A stretch of 64,000 nucleotides of DNA from Rosellinia necatrix (lineage: Eukaryota; Ascomycota; Sordariomycetes; Xylariales; Xylariaceae), in assembly GCA_021209875.1 (NCBI GenBank), contig JAGYVD010000003.1, positions 2,728,001-2,792,000 of the forward strand. The letters run 5' to 3'. The notes below the pieces were generated by a model that worked only from the letters and a program-made list of their open reading frames with translations, was not told the DNA's origin and ran no database searches. Below, one piece after another: positions 13,186-24,732 of the stretch (the stretch's first letter is position 1; each line of letters opens with the position of its first letter). The position numbers were made by a program, and so were the translations under genes.

Positions 13186-14180
13186 TTAGGCCTTAGGAAT
13201 GGCGATGTTATCGAAAGAACGGTGTCCCTTGGCCGAATACTGTGCATAAGGAGTCAGTAACTGTTGTTCTAGGCAAAATGTGTGAGTAGTTCCACTTACA
13301 CCTTCGACGAAAGCGTCACCCCAGGGCTGCACCCATGTATCTATATGTCGACCCAGTTAGTATATACTGAAACAACAACTCGAAAAGGAGGTAGAGAAAT
13401 CAAGGTTGATGGCAGACTCACCCCAGGTAGTGGCGGGCTTGGTCCGAGCGAGCCAAGTGAAGGTATCGTTGGTACCGGAGATAAGCTCATCTTGAGGGAA
13501 CTGCTTGGCGATGCGATCGTAAACGCTCTGGGTGACCCCGTTGGTGGGGCCGTGGTAGTCCTGGCCAATGCTTTGGACGATCACAGTCTCCTCGAGCTCG
13601 AAAAAGTTCACGATCGAACCGGATCCGTGCAGGGCGATGGACTGGAAGACCTTGCGTACACGCTCGGGGGCCCAGAATCTGCCGATAGGATGCTCGCTCA
13701 GCCACTATTGACACTCAGGGTTAGCTATCTTACTTTCGAGCGTGATCTAGGACCCTTCTGGCCCAGAGGAAACTGCGAGTTTCCCTGAAATATGGCAAGG
13801 TCGTAAAGAGGTCGGCCTCAGGTATTACTTACCGTGCGGGCGCCGATGGCTCCGTCGACCTCAAAGCGCTTATCCGGGCTGACCCAACGGGAGCCGGGAG
13901 TCCTGTCCCAACCGAGATCGTGCAGCATGGTGGCGATGGCGTGGACCTCGAGGTCGACGTGTCTCTTCAAGGTCTCGTTGGCGTTGATCATGGCAACACC
14001 AAAGAGCCATGACCGCATCTGGTGCGAGTACAGGTAGTCCGGGAACTGCCTAATCAAGGCTTGGGCATCACGAACGATCCGGGTGTCGATCACTTCAACC
14101 CCGGCGATCGTGGTCGTGCGATGGGGGATTAGGCTGGCCGTCACGGCGGTGGCCAAACTTAAGACGGAGAGGAATTTCAT
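13186..14180 (-). CDS. Secreted HD-domain protein, cyanamide-hydratase-like, 241 aa
   Basis: Exons in transcript order: 14180-13833, 13704-13422, 13340-13300 and 13239-13186, with introns of 128, 81 and 60 bp. All joins keep frame (phases 0, 1, 0) and use GTAAGT or GTGAGT donors. Residues 1-16 (MKFLSVLSLATAVTAS) form a signal peptide. The metal-binding HD fold is indicated by YSHQMRSWLFG (His53), a helix with His80, and the doublet His87-Asp88 in ATMLHDLGWD. The layout and length resemble the fungal HD family that includes cyanamide hydratase (about 240 aa), whose characterised members are intracellular. Metal-dependent hydrolase or hydratase activity is therefore an inference and the substrate is unknown. 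A TATA-like element lies ~127 bp upstream. The next gene upstream on the same strand also encodes a secreted protein. Confidence 0.85.
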
Positions 14181-16741
14181 TTTGGCTGATTATTGCAATG
14201 TAGAGGTATCAAAAAAAAAAAAAAAAAGTTATGACGATCCGAAAAAGAGAGACGATGGGTAGGAGGATGTTGATGGTCTTCCATTCTGAACCGACATTCC
14301 AGAAGTCTTATATACAACTCTCAACTTCGATACCGGTAGCTTTCGACCGAGGGGCTGACTGATCGCAGCTACCATTACAAATTTTGCCACCCTCAGAGTT
14401 GCCGGCGGTATCGAGCGAGTCGGTTATGACATCTCCGTTGCTTCAATTTGAAATTAGAGTGAGCCTACCAAATTCGACTACCAGACGGGAATACGATTTC
14501 GAATTCCAGACAAGGCTAGGATTGGCAGTAGACTTCTGGGTAGATCTGGTTTATATCAAATTATTTTTCTTAGGCATGTCATGATAGTGTAGCCATCCCC
14601 ACAACAAGGGAGATGACAGGGGATGCCCTAAAGATGCCATGCAGCTAATCTACCTAGGTTTAGTGAGCCTCAACGGCTCGACTACTAGCCATGTGCTCTC
14701 CATCTCCGAGATACCAGCAGTAAGGATCTTGGTATCTAGCGTTGGGCTTGGAGCGCTACTGAGCCCGCGCGGTATACATAACCTACTTGCTATGGACCAT
14801 CTAGTCTTCCTGCATACCATGTGCAAGTGTTGTGAAGCGATTGCAACCGTAGCATTTATGACGGCACTGTTCCGGCCAACACAGAACCAGTGCATATAAC
14901 TATGCGTATGTCTGATAGCAATCAGATCAATGGTCGAGACTTGGAACTCCCAGCCAAGCCTTTACTGACCTTGAGTCAAGTGGACCCGTAAGACAGCCAA
15001 ATTCTTAGCAAAAAGCTTAGCTATATACCCCTATAATACACTACCTAGTTACCTAGTTATCTATTTATATGTATACATACATACTCTACTTATAATCCTA
15101 ATACGGTGTGGGCTTCTTACCCCATACTCCAGATCTATGGGCTATCAGCATCGGCGTGTCGCTCCTTTATAGTGAACTTGGTATTAGATTAGAAGAGACA
15201 TTATTCTGTGTACTTGAACGTCAAGCCTACACCGGGCACATCTGTTACGGATGCATTTTACCTTTGCAAGGTGGCATGCTACCCTACCTTAGCGCGGGGT
15301 CAAGCGACTGACTTTCTGCTGTGAAGGCGGGATCTGCCATACCCTCTTTACCTGTTGTGATTGCCTGCCTACCTAGTTAGGCAGCTGTGACAAAGTACAG
15401 TAGCATCCGCCAACCTTGACCGAGGATACCGAGAATAATTGTATGGTTCTAGATCCTACCAGTCCTAAACCGCACATCGCTGCTTTTGCCCAGGGTCGAC
15501 TTACCCTGACTACCAATTAGTGATTGGAAGTCAGGTGACTATCGAGCTACATTCTATATAATATATGCAGAGCCAAACGGTCTTTGGGTGATTCTACAAT
15601 AAATTTTGGCATATTGGAATACTTATGCATTATTTATGCAAAAAGAAACGGTCCTCGAAATAATTAAATTTTAATGGTCACCTATGTGGATACTAGAAGT
15701 AGACAGCATAAAGCTTCTCATACCATAACTACCATGACTTTGTATTTGTACAACTTATACTCATACATCGGGCTCTCCATACTCTGTAGGGTAATAATAA
15801 CAATGAAACCGCATCAGAACCATTCTCCCAAATGGGTGTTTATTGTAATAGCAGAGTTAAAGACTTCTAATTTTTAACGGTGCATGCACCAACAATAGGT
15901 TCTTTTGCCAGCTAGACGTCAACCGCTATAGACTTTGTGGTCGTAGCTTGATTCGGCTTATCAACAATGCCGGGGAAGTTCACAAGTTAGAAACGCATGC
16001 TAATGTGTCACAGGGGATTCGATTCGTTACCTGTCACCCTTCATGTCTTCTGTTATACGGGATCATATACAGTATGCCGGTTGGCTTGGCGCGAAGATCA
16101 GTGGAAGGAAATGGCAAGAAGCTACATTAGATACTCAGCCAGCATGTCAAATTGCTGTAGACAAGGGATACAATCCCCATTGCTTTTTTATATACTAGAA
16201 AGCGCGTCGAAATACCTTAATTAGGAACGAGTGTTCAAGAAATGCGGTTGGGGGGCTTTATGTGTTACGTTTGCCCTCGCCTCTTAATTTGGGGTGTGGC
16301 TATATAAAACGAAGCGTTATTTAATCGGAAAACTGTTCGCCGGCAGGAAATGGGGATCAAAACAGGCGATCAGCGTGATGATGGCTGTAATGACGCTATC
16401 TTACACAAGGTATAGAGTAAAGGGTAGGAGCGGGTTTATGTAGGCTTACGCTGGGCTAATACGATGAGCTGTGTTCAACAAGTCACCAAGAAGTGCACCC
16501 CATACAACCAATTCCAAAAAGTGATTGTATATTTACACCGAATATTGAAGCAGGGGAAGACTGAAGCTGATTGGTTACATAATGGGTCCCCAGGACTACA
16601 CAGTATCTCCTCCCTTCTAGTCGTAGCCAGTCCCTATGATGCCTTGCATCTCTGTGCCGAGTCTGCCTGAAAGGCCGTTGCTCTGTTGGTTTGAAAAAAT
16701 GACTTCGTTATCGTGGCTGAGCTATGGAAGCCACCACCATC
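14181..16741. other. Intergenic, promoter of the HD gene and 3' flank of the secreted-protein gene
   Basis: AT-rich DNA with no ORF that has a convincing start, domain or codon bias. Short ORFs (for example 14639-14899 and 15674-15877, +) lack any supporting feature. Apart from the TATA-like element near 14310 and an A17 run at about 14213, nothing specific is seen. Confidence 0.5.
14307..14314 (-). promoter_or_regulatory. TATA-like element of the HD-domain gene
   Basis: On the minus strand this reads TATATAAG, about 127 bp upstream of the ATG at 14180. An A17 homopolymer lies between it and the start, in the probable 5' leader. Confidence 0.5.
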
Positions 16742-18643
16742 TTATACATCAGCGGGGCGTCTGCCCTTGCATGGGGGCTTCTGCCCCCTGCCCTTGCCGG
16801 GGTTCGCGGAGCTCGAAGGCGTAGGGACTGAAGTGGCCGTGACGGTGGCCGAGTCCACCGGGGCGATTATCACAGCTGTGTCAGACGGCGAAGCGAGCAG
16901 CGTCTCGATAGAAGAAGACGTGGGTGCCGCGGCCGAGCCGATGGAACGAACGGACGTGAGTAAAGTGGTGGAGGGCGCGGCGGTTGAGCTGGGCGCACCG
17001 GAAGACACAACGGTCGAGGTAGCCACTACAGCGGCCCCGGAGGCTGAGGTTGACGAGGCCGTGTCGTTGCGACCGTCGGCGCCGTTGGAGATGCAGGCGA
17101 AGGAGATCTTTTTTGGACGTCACGCTGGAGCCGCCGTAGGCGACGGGCTGCGACAGGTCCCAAGTCATGCTGACGTAGGGCCAGCAGACTTTGCCGTTGG
17201 CTAGGGTAACCATGTCCCCGGCTACGTAGACGTCGGTCTCGACGAGCGGCTCGCCGACCTTGGCGCCTTGCGTCACCAACTGGAAGCGCGTGCCCGTGAA
17301 CTCGCCCTGGCAGCCCATGGCGATGACGGGGCAGTAGGGGTCCTCGATCTCTTCCCCTGTTTATCATTCATCAGCCTTTGGGGGGGGGGCGGGGGCGGGG
17401 GCCGAATGTGCAGGAGGGAGGTGAGGTACTTACACGTCACGACAACGCTCTCGCTATCGAAGGCGGCGACGTGGGCGTTGGATGCGTCGGCGGTGCCCTG
17501 GGTAATCCAATTGACCTGCGAGTCGCCGTCCGCGGCGCCGATCTCGAACGTGGCCTCCTCGCCGTCGAGCGTGTTCTTGTCGGAGAACTGGGCAATGGCA
17601 ACGTTGCGGTTGTTGGTGCGGTTGCTGCATTGCGTGTTGCCGCCGCCGAGCCATTCGTTCTCCGTAAGGTCGACAGCGCCCCGTGACACCCAGGCGAAGA
17701 CATAGGCGTTGCTGTCGACGAGGCGCACCATGTTGCTGTAGGAGCCGCTCATGCCGCCCATAGGCTCGCCACTGCCGCCGTTGGTGGTGTTCTCGTTGGA
17801 TACCTTGACACCGCCCATGCCCTGGCCCTCGGTGTTCAGCCAGATCTCACCCTGGTCTTCGGCGCAGAGGCTGGCGAAAGGCGCTTCGTTGGCCGCTTCA
17901 AAGGCGATGCCCGTATTGTGTGAGCAGCCCCACGAGCTAGTGGCGCCATTGATGGCCGTGAGTGTACCATCCGCCTTGACGTACTGGACGCTGTCGCCGT
18001 AGTGGCCCGCGGCGCTGCCAGAGTATCTGCGGTGGATGTTAGTGATCATTCATCATCCCATGTGCGCGGCATAAACCACTTACGCCGTGACGACGAAGTA
18101 TGCACCATAGAGGCCCGCCTCCGGGGAGTAAACAAGGTCACCATTGAGATCAGGAGAGGCGAGGGAGCCCACGCTAGAATCGACATCAGGGCCCCCGAGG
18201 AAAGTCTTCCATGTCTGGGTACCGTCGGTGTAGCGGTAGAGAACGGCAATGGGTGTGCTGTCCGGGGGCGCATTGGTGGTTCCCGAGGGTAGGGGCTCGT
18301 TGGTTAGTAGGGCGAAGCCGTCATCGTGAGCGACCAAGCCTCCAGCCTCTTTGGCGCCTTCAACGGTCACGACAGAGCCGATAGCAGTGAATGTTTCGGG
18401 ATCAACTTGCTGAACGTGCACATCGGTCTCGCTCGAGTCGAGATAGGCGAGGAAAGCCGACTTACCGTCGGGAGAGACGGCAAAGGGTGTGCGGCGATGG
18501 TGAGGAAGGCCAGTCCAGTAAGCCTCCTTCACGGGCTTAAAGGAGAAGTCTAACGTTAGAGAATCGACATGCTTCTCAAGAGAGGTCAAGCCGAGCGCAG
18601 AGGTAGCGGCGCACGTCAACGCGGCGAAATAATAAAAATACAT
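16742..18643 (-). CDS. Secreted beta-rich protein with Ser/Thr-rich tail; apparent frameshift
   Basis: Exons in transcript order: 18643-18084, 18026-17434 and 17356-16742; introns are 57 and 77 bp. The N-terminus MYFYYFAALTCAATSALG is a signal peptide; an in-frame codon further upstream at 18661 is TTG and is not used. The ~430-residue body is rich in Gly, Ser, Asp and aromatic residues, with repeated strand-like stretches (FAVSPDGKSAFLAYLD, DSVQYVKADGTLTAI), which suggests an extracellular beta-propeller-like fold, but no catalytic motif is recognised. After a conserved block ending GGSSVTSKK, the frame is broken at an A6 run (17109-17114). One base fewer restores ISFACISNGADG and a 120-residue Ser/Thr/Ala-rich tail with stop at 16742, about 588 aa in all. 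Without that correction translation changes frame and stops at 16881. Function unknown. Confidence 0.75.
17109..17114 (-). other. Six-base homopolymer at an apparent +1 frameshift
   Basis: On the coding strand this is AAAAAA inside TCC-AAA-AAA-G. Reading it as five bases joins the upstream secreted-protein frame to the downstream Ser/Thr-rich frame. Either an assembly indel or a real disabling insertion would explain it. Confidence 0.7.
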
Positions 18644-21090
18644 GGCTATAACAAATGCCAAATCGGAGAAAATGAACGTGGCGAATCGAAGTGAAAGATG
18701 GTGGTTGAGCGAGGGCTAAGTGATCGACATGTCAAAAACGTCTCACCATGGTTCTTATATCATCCCTACCCTGCCCTAGGCGGCTTCGATCGTGGGACCT
18801 CGAGATTCGCCTCGTTTGCCGTCCTAGGCCCCTGGATTTAGTCTAGCCAAGGTTCGTTTTGTGTATACTATGTAGCGTATCGGATTCGGAGTAGGTGCCA
18901 AAGATAAATCTCCATTACCCGCGCCCTCAGCTGTTCAGCCTCCTTAAACTGTCAGTGTGACGGGGTGACCTGTTCCGGGCCTCGTTTTAATAAGTGCTTG
19001 GTTCGGCATCCTCCCACCGTCCCTGGTTGCCTGGGTCCCCTACGTGAACGCCAAGTTGTTTACACCAGCCAGGGCATCGGGATAACCCGCTCTTTGCCTC
19101 AGCGTGCGGTTCTCGAGACTGTGCCCCGTTCACGTGCACTATGGGATGTGGCCTGTTATGACGACGTTCTTTTGCGGTTTTAAATGTAGTATGGAGAAGC
19201 TGGGGGTCAAAGACCCATGGTGAGAATATCTGACAGGAAGGCTCTCAAGTCCTCCACGATATCAAAGATGAATCTTTGCTTGCTGACCAGTAGCTCCATG
19301 AGATTGGCGTTTCCTTTTCTTTTAATTCTGGTATATGTATATAAGCCAATTCTAGGTCGAATTATGTGAAATGATATCAGCATGAATGTTGTGTTGTCCG
19401 AGCAGAAAACTAGAGTACTATAGTGTACGTAGAACTACGTAGAACTACGTAGTGCTAGTGTATGTGAACTTACACTATGTAATCTGACAGGGCTATATCA
19501 TCCTGTCAATCAGGGAGGGTTGAGTATGATTGGCTAGAAATAGATTGCTTGGATCTCTTAGGTCTGCTAGCGAAGTTGCTGTTGGTGGGAATTAGTTTCA
19601 AGTCTGTGGATTCTCAAGGGAATGTGTAATTAAGTGCTTGCCTAGGTAGTTAGTAGGAAGTCTTCTTGTGCAGACCCCTTTCATTTCTCGTCTAATGGGA
19701 GCAGCTTCGGAATCGTGAAGATTACTTTACTTAAGTGCCCAGGTAGAATTGTGGTAGTGTAGCTGGTGTAGCTAACTACCTAGTGTAGCTATTACTTCGT
19801 ACACCTGTTTTACCGATTCGGCACTAGTAGTTACATAAAACTAGAATAGCGGGGCCTCTTGCATATAGAAAATATACCGGTAACAGGTTAATAGTGGGGT
19901 TATGCTCGGATAATAGTTTAATTGGTATATAAGAGTCTTGGAACTCCATTCTTTATCTAAGTAGTGCCAGATCGGTAGCTAAGGGGATAACAAACGGTGA
20001 CAACTTGAATCAACGTTTTCTTTAAACTACACGTATTAGATTCAATATACCTAGGCTTTATATGTAAATGTTTATGCAACGTAGGTACGAGCTCAGGCAG
20101 GCTTAGGCCAGGCTGAGGCTAAAAGCGGCGTTGCTCAGGAAAAGTTTCTAGTCCGAAACGGGATGGTAAAACCTACCTACCTATATTGTTATAATACATG
20201 ACGACATATGCATGTACGAGGCTCTGGATATCAAATCCCCATACAACCTAGTCTAAGTCGACGGCTTGCTTAAGGGCCGGTTCCCAACCTTGGAGAAGTG
20301 TGGCGCTCTCGCATATGTACGTAGCACGGAATCCTCTTAGGTAAAACCATTCTGGATCTGAATGACAATAACTGCCCAGCCTGCCGCCATGGGATATGAG
20401 AGCTACCGAGTAGTGTTCTGTTGGCCCTTCTCTTCTCTTCTTTTCTAATAATTACGTATAGACTGTATGTTTGAATAGTTTGTGTAGCGTTATGAGACTG
20501 AAGCCGGCTGTGGTTTTCTCCTCTTCTCTATTAAATTTGTGGCAGTCCAAGCATACGACCTGGAGAATCGGCAGTTGTGCTCCTGCGCCATTTCTGTATG
20601 TGTGATTTGCCGTAACTATTGGAATTTCAATTGGAATTGGCTAGTATTATTACTGTAAACTATAAGGAAGTAAGGCGATCCTGACAGTGGCGAACCAAAA
20701 TTTGGGAGTGACGGATGTGTCTTTCGCTACCAAATTGGCTGTTTTGGTCGGATAGCTCACACCGAAAATACTAACGGCTATCGTAGTCGTCACTACTACG
20801 TAGGATATGAACAGACGCAGGAGGTGGGCGAGAAAATGATACATAACATTGAAAGTTGGGATAGGATGGCGCATATATCCTGATCTGATGCTGCATAGGC
20901 ACCAAACAAGCATATCATATCAATCACGATCAACAGCGAATAGGATACAACAGTGGTATTCCGGTCGTATTATCACATCATAACATGGGTTCTAGCACGC
21001 AATAAATGGCGGAGGTTCCACGGAGACGAAGCCATTGGATTTGGAGGGTATCCCTAATTCTCATTTTTATTCTCATCCCTGTATTAATTT
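18644..21090. other. Intergenic between two minus-strand genes
   Basis: Promoter and leader of the secreted-protein gene should lie just after 18644, and the 3' flank of the PPR gene just before 21091. A hydrophobic 87-codon ORF with an ATG at 20913-20650 (-) contains a possible membrane segment but has no other support. Direct repeats of CTACGTAGAA occur near 19427-19450. Confidence 0.5.
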
Positions 21091-23042
21091 CTAACCAGAT
21101 ATCGAGCTAGGTACTGGCTGTCTTGCCGAATCATGAGGGCCGTGTTCAAACGAATCCGAGGGTGATGGTTGGCTTCGAAGCACACCTGCCCGTTGCGTCC
21201 CTATAGATATCAGAGATTTGACATCGTCGTCGTCGAGAAGGCGTCGTCGGCGACATTCTCCGAGCAGGCCCTCAAATCTCGGATCCCGGGCTTGAATACA
21301 TCTCCGGAGTAGAGCCAGGGCCGAGCTTTTGCTCATCCACCACGTCTCAGACAAGCCAGGTGGTGTAGAAGTGCGCATCATTTCAACATAACGAAAAGCC
21401 ATTTCGTAGTCATCCTGCATGGAACAGATTCGGATTAAGTGATCGAAGATAGGCTTAGTTATCTTCAAAGAGAAGGCCTCCATTTCGGCAACAAGAAAGC
21501 TCATTGACTTCCTCTGCGTACAGTACCGGAATAAAATTCCGAAGGTTTCCAGGTCTGGACCTTTAATGCAGACCTGGCGAATAGTCCTATATAAATCAAA
21601 TGCAGACCTAAATCCTTCGTGGGTAGCAGTGGATTCTAAGACGACATTAAAAGCTGCTGCTGGAATGGTATACTGTGCCTTGAGTTCGTGGAGTATACTC
21701 AGTGCCATGTCTGTCGAGGCCGGTGAGGCACGGAGCATTTGGAATATTGGTCGCGTGCTCGCTAGCTCAGGGGTGACACCTGCCTTAGCCATGATACAGA
21801 GAACGGTGAGTGCCTTTCGTAGGTCATCATGTCGCATGTGAACATGGATGAGAGCCTCGTAGTGGTGCATACCCAGTTTGATACCACGCGCGGAGAGCTC
21901 CTGAATCGCACCCATAGCTAGTGCCGTGTCTCCATGCGCCGATGCCGCGTTCAACACGTTCAACGCCACACCATCAGGTGGATGAATGTGGCCAGGGGAA
22001 ACCGAGCGATCCCAAATGAATTTAATACCGGGATGAAAGCTGTCCCGGCTGAACACCTCCAGCAGAAATTGCCAGGCATTTAGAGATAACGGGGCTCGCT
22101 TCAGAACATTTACCACCTTCTGGCGGTGCTTTAGCACAGCAAGTGTCTCTTCGTGAAAGCCTAGATCTCCAAAGGTATAGAGAAACACGTCAAATAGCCA
22201 CTGGGGTACGTTGATGGGGACCCTATTCAGCTCCTCTAGTTTGAAGAGGGCGAGCTCGTGTTGGCCATCTCGTAAAAGGCCAATTATAATACTGACTTCG
22301 GTACTCGGGGTAAGGCCATACCATCGGTTCTTCATGTCGTGGAGCACCTGTGCCCGGAGGACATAATCGGGATGGACGGCCGTCACCTGGCATGAGTGGG
22401 TTAGCCTGGGACCGACTGTAGACCGTAGGCATAGGCTTGGTGCCTCACCTCCAGGAGGGCTTGGTAGAACTCGGTGGTTGTCGGCATATTATGGCTCTGC
22501 ACTTCTTTTAGGAGTTGCCCTGCCGCTTTGGCGGAGCCGTATTGCTTGTCGACGTTCGCTTTGATAAGACCTTCGTAGAGGGCTGAATTGGGGCGCTCCC
22601 CCCTCTCCTGCACTAGGTACTCAACGAGGCGGGTGACGGGGACGTATGCATCTTCGGCGTTTTGTAGTTCCTTCAAGGTGGCGTAGAGATTGCGGGTTGG
22701 TATCTTGTCCAGCGTAGCATTGAAGGCATCTGGGTCCTGGAACACGGCGCCGGGGACCCATGGGCTTCGCTTCGCTAATCGCTTGAGGTAGGCGGCGCGC
22801 GATTTATTGGGTTCATCATTCGGCTTCACCTTATGGCCGGGCAATGACGGGGCCTGGCTGTATTGTCGCCGACACTGCCGCTGGGAACGATTCAACACGG
22901 TGTTGCGATCCGTAAATGACGATGCCGGTCGCGCACGAGGAACGTGCCACAGGTGAAATGGCTTAGAGAGCGATGGAATATCAATCGAAGGACAAAGACA
23001 TCGCCACAGCCCGTCGACTACGACGACGCGGCCTCCTAGCAT
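21091..23042 (-). CDS. Mitochondrial pentatricopeptide-repeat (PPR) protein, 629 aa
   Basis: Two exons, 23042-22449 and 22386-21091, joined across a 62-bp phase-0 intron (GTGAGG..CAG). The N-terminus is basic, lacks acidic residues and contains RRQYS, a typical mitochondrial presequence processing context. The body is a helical array with PPR-like units such as ARGIKLGMHHYEALIHVHMRH and MAKAGVTPELASTRPIFQML, alternating with looser repeats. Fungal proteins of this kind act in expression of mitochondrial transcripts (stability, processing or translation); the specific target cannot be told from sequence. The frame stays open upstream to 23159 but only through a GTG codon, so the ATG at 23042 (MLGGRVVVVDGLWRCLC) is taken as the start; the DGLWRCLCPS segment is common at the start of related fungal proteins. 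Confidence 0.85.
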
Positions 23043-23471
23043 GAGTAGAATTGAGGTCGTGGAAACGTCGGCTGCCGTGGCGCAAGTCCAAGGGGTGAGG
23101 GTGTGGATGAAAAATACTTGGACATCAAGGTTAGCACTTGTACTCCAGAAGTTAACCACCTAAAGCCAGGTAGCTACCAGTCAACATGGCCGAATTTCAG
23201 CTCGTTTAAAGTTTAGCGCTGTAGCTAAGCTAGTCTAGTCTACTTTCGGTAAGTTGATATTTCTTCACCCACATTGTACGTCATTGCACGTCGCCGATAT
23301 AATGACATCTCCAAACTACCTACCTAGGTACATATTTCAACTTTACATACACCTTACATTACAACTTAGCACTTACATGACTCTCTTCCTCACGCTTTCA
23401 TCTCTAGCCTGCATATTCCCTAGGCGTAGAATTATAAAGCCTGGGCTTCCGCCCCCCAGATTAATATACCC

Positions 23472-23505
23472 ATGCTGACCGTCATCAGCATAACCTGAGC
23501 AGGTT
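23472..23505. repeat. Two adjacent short inverted repeats
   Basis: ATGCTGA (23472-23478) pairs with TCAGCAT (23485-23491) across six bases, and AACCTG (23492-23497) pairs with CAGGTT (23500-23505) across two bases. The two stems abut with no spacer, so a transcript from either strand could stack them coaxially. Confidence 0.7.
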
Positions 23506-24235
23506 CATTAAGAATACAGAAGGCTACCTAAAAAGGACATCTCTTCGACGGAACGCACGATTACGAACAAGAAAACTGCCCAGTGCATCCCCTTTACTAC
23601 TTCCCCTCCATGAGCCATCCAATGGATACCAAGCCCTGTCTAGCACAAGACAGCTAAAGCGGACGCATAGCTCTGAAAAGGAACCACCGTGTCACCCTGA
23701 GAACGAAGCTCCGTATCATGCTGGAAATCTGCGCCCTCGGAAGCGGCCACGAACAAGCCTACGGCCTATGCCCGACCGCAGCTTACCTCTGACTAAATAC
23801 AATTTGCGAAAGCACAATACGCCTTTGTTGGATTCAGAACCTCATAGCTCCGCAGGGAGGTGATCTTGTAAAAGACGAGCGTCTGGAACACGAACACGAA
23901 CCAAGTCCGTGCAATCAGCGAGAGCAATAACTCGGGAGACCACATCAGCGCGCTCTCAGGAGTCTTCCGAGACATCTACTCATTATCGCCACGCCATTCT
24001 TAGGAAGGCTGGTATACAGATCCACCGTGTGCCAATCCTAGAAAAGATACGTGCCTAGATTAATCATGTTATCCAATGCAAGGTCTCCTCAGAACAAAGA
24101 AAAGCTATGTATTATTACCCAAAAACTACACAAATGTTGTCACAATGAAGTGGATAGCCTTGGCAGAAGGCTGGTGATCGCAGCCCAAGTGCCGCAGTGA
24201 GCCCTGTGGCTAAGTTAGTGGCTGTTGGGGTGAGC

Positions 24236-24259
24236 GGTCGGGCTCGTATGAGCCCGACC
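24236..24259. repeat. Perfect 10-bp inverted repeat, 4-base loop
   Basis: GGTCGGGCTC and GAGCCCGACC are exact reverse complements around GTAT. The element lies about 53 bp upstream of a TATATATAAG sequence and just before a CCAAT motif (24271), so it may be a binding site for a dimeric regulator. Confidence 0.8.
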
Positions 24260-24311
24260 CACTCAAACGGACCAATCACAGGGCAGGAAAGATATGATCC
24301 TTTCTGGGCTG

Positions 24312-24321
24312 TATATATAAG
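24312..24321 (+). promoter_or_regulatory. TATA-like element
   Basis: TATATATAAG, with CCAAT about 40 bp upstream, sits 139 bp before the ATG of the candidate small ORF at 24460. The order palindrome, CCAAT, TATA, ATG resembles a compact promoter. Confidence 0.4.
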
Positions 24322-24459
24322 CTGGCCAGTCCGATCATTTCTGTACAATACAACTTAACTAGATAGATCACTAATATAAGCTCGAATTGACTTGCCTGCA
24401 CTGATCGCTCGGCTCTAATTCCACTGTTCCCATACGATTCATCTGTTCCTCCGCGACAA

Positions 24460-24732
24460 ATGTTTTATCCAAGTCGTTACCGTACCAGTTGGGAAGATGA
24501 CTGCGTTGAACCATCTACCGAAGCCCAGTGGAAGGATCACCTTTCTAAGAAAAGCAGGTGTGTTATCTACTCGGTCCCTATATGCTTTTATATTTGCTTC
24601 ATCTTTAGATTGACGGTCAGACCTCAAGTCATGTTTCAAGCCTACTCCATCTTGGATGTCCAAGTTACCCAGCGAAACTCACGTTTAAAAAGCTGCCTTC
24701 CACATTTCGAATGTGCACAAGCATTGCTGTAA
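24460..24732 (+). CDS. Doubtful small hypothetical protein, 73 or 90 aa
   Basis: Begins MFYPSRYRTSWEDD. The frame is open to a TAA at 24732. A possible 51-bp intron (24558-24608, GTGTGT..TTTAG) has the usual size for this genome; because its length is a multiple of three, both spliced (73 aa) and unspliced (90 aa) forms stay open. No domain, signal peptide or known family is recognised. The only support is the ATG, an upstream CCAAT/TATA arrangement and the plausible intron. It could equally be a chance ORF. Confidence 0.25.
   Translation: MFYPSRYRTSWEDDCVEPSTEAQWKDHLSKKSRCVIYSVPICFYICFIFRLTVRPQVMFQAYSILDVQVTQRNSRLKSCLPHFECAQALL

Noticed and set aside
20650..20913. 87-codon hydrophobic ORF with ATG on the minus strand
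   Set aside because: One possible membrane segment only; too short and unsupported to call a gene or a transporter remnant.
23461..23520. Possible thiamine riboswitch or hammerhead ribozyme
   Set aside because: CTGATGA and CCTG/CAGG stems are present on the minus strand, but the required GAAA of the hammerhead and the conserved riboswitch junctions are missing.
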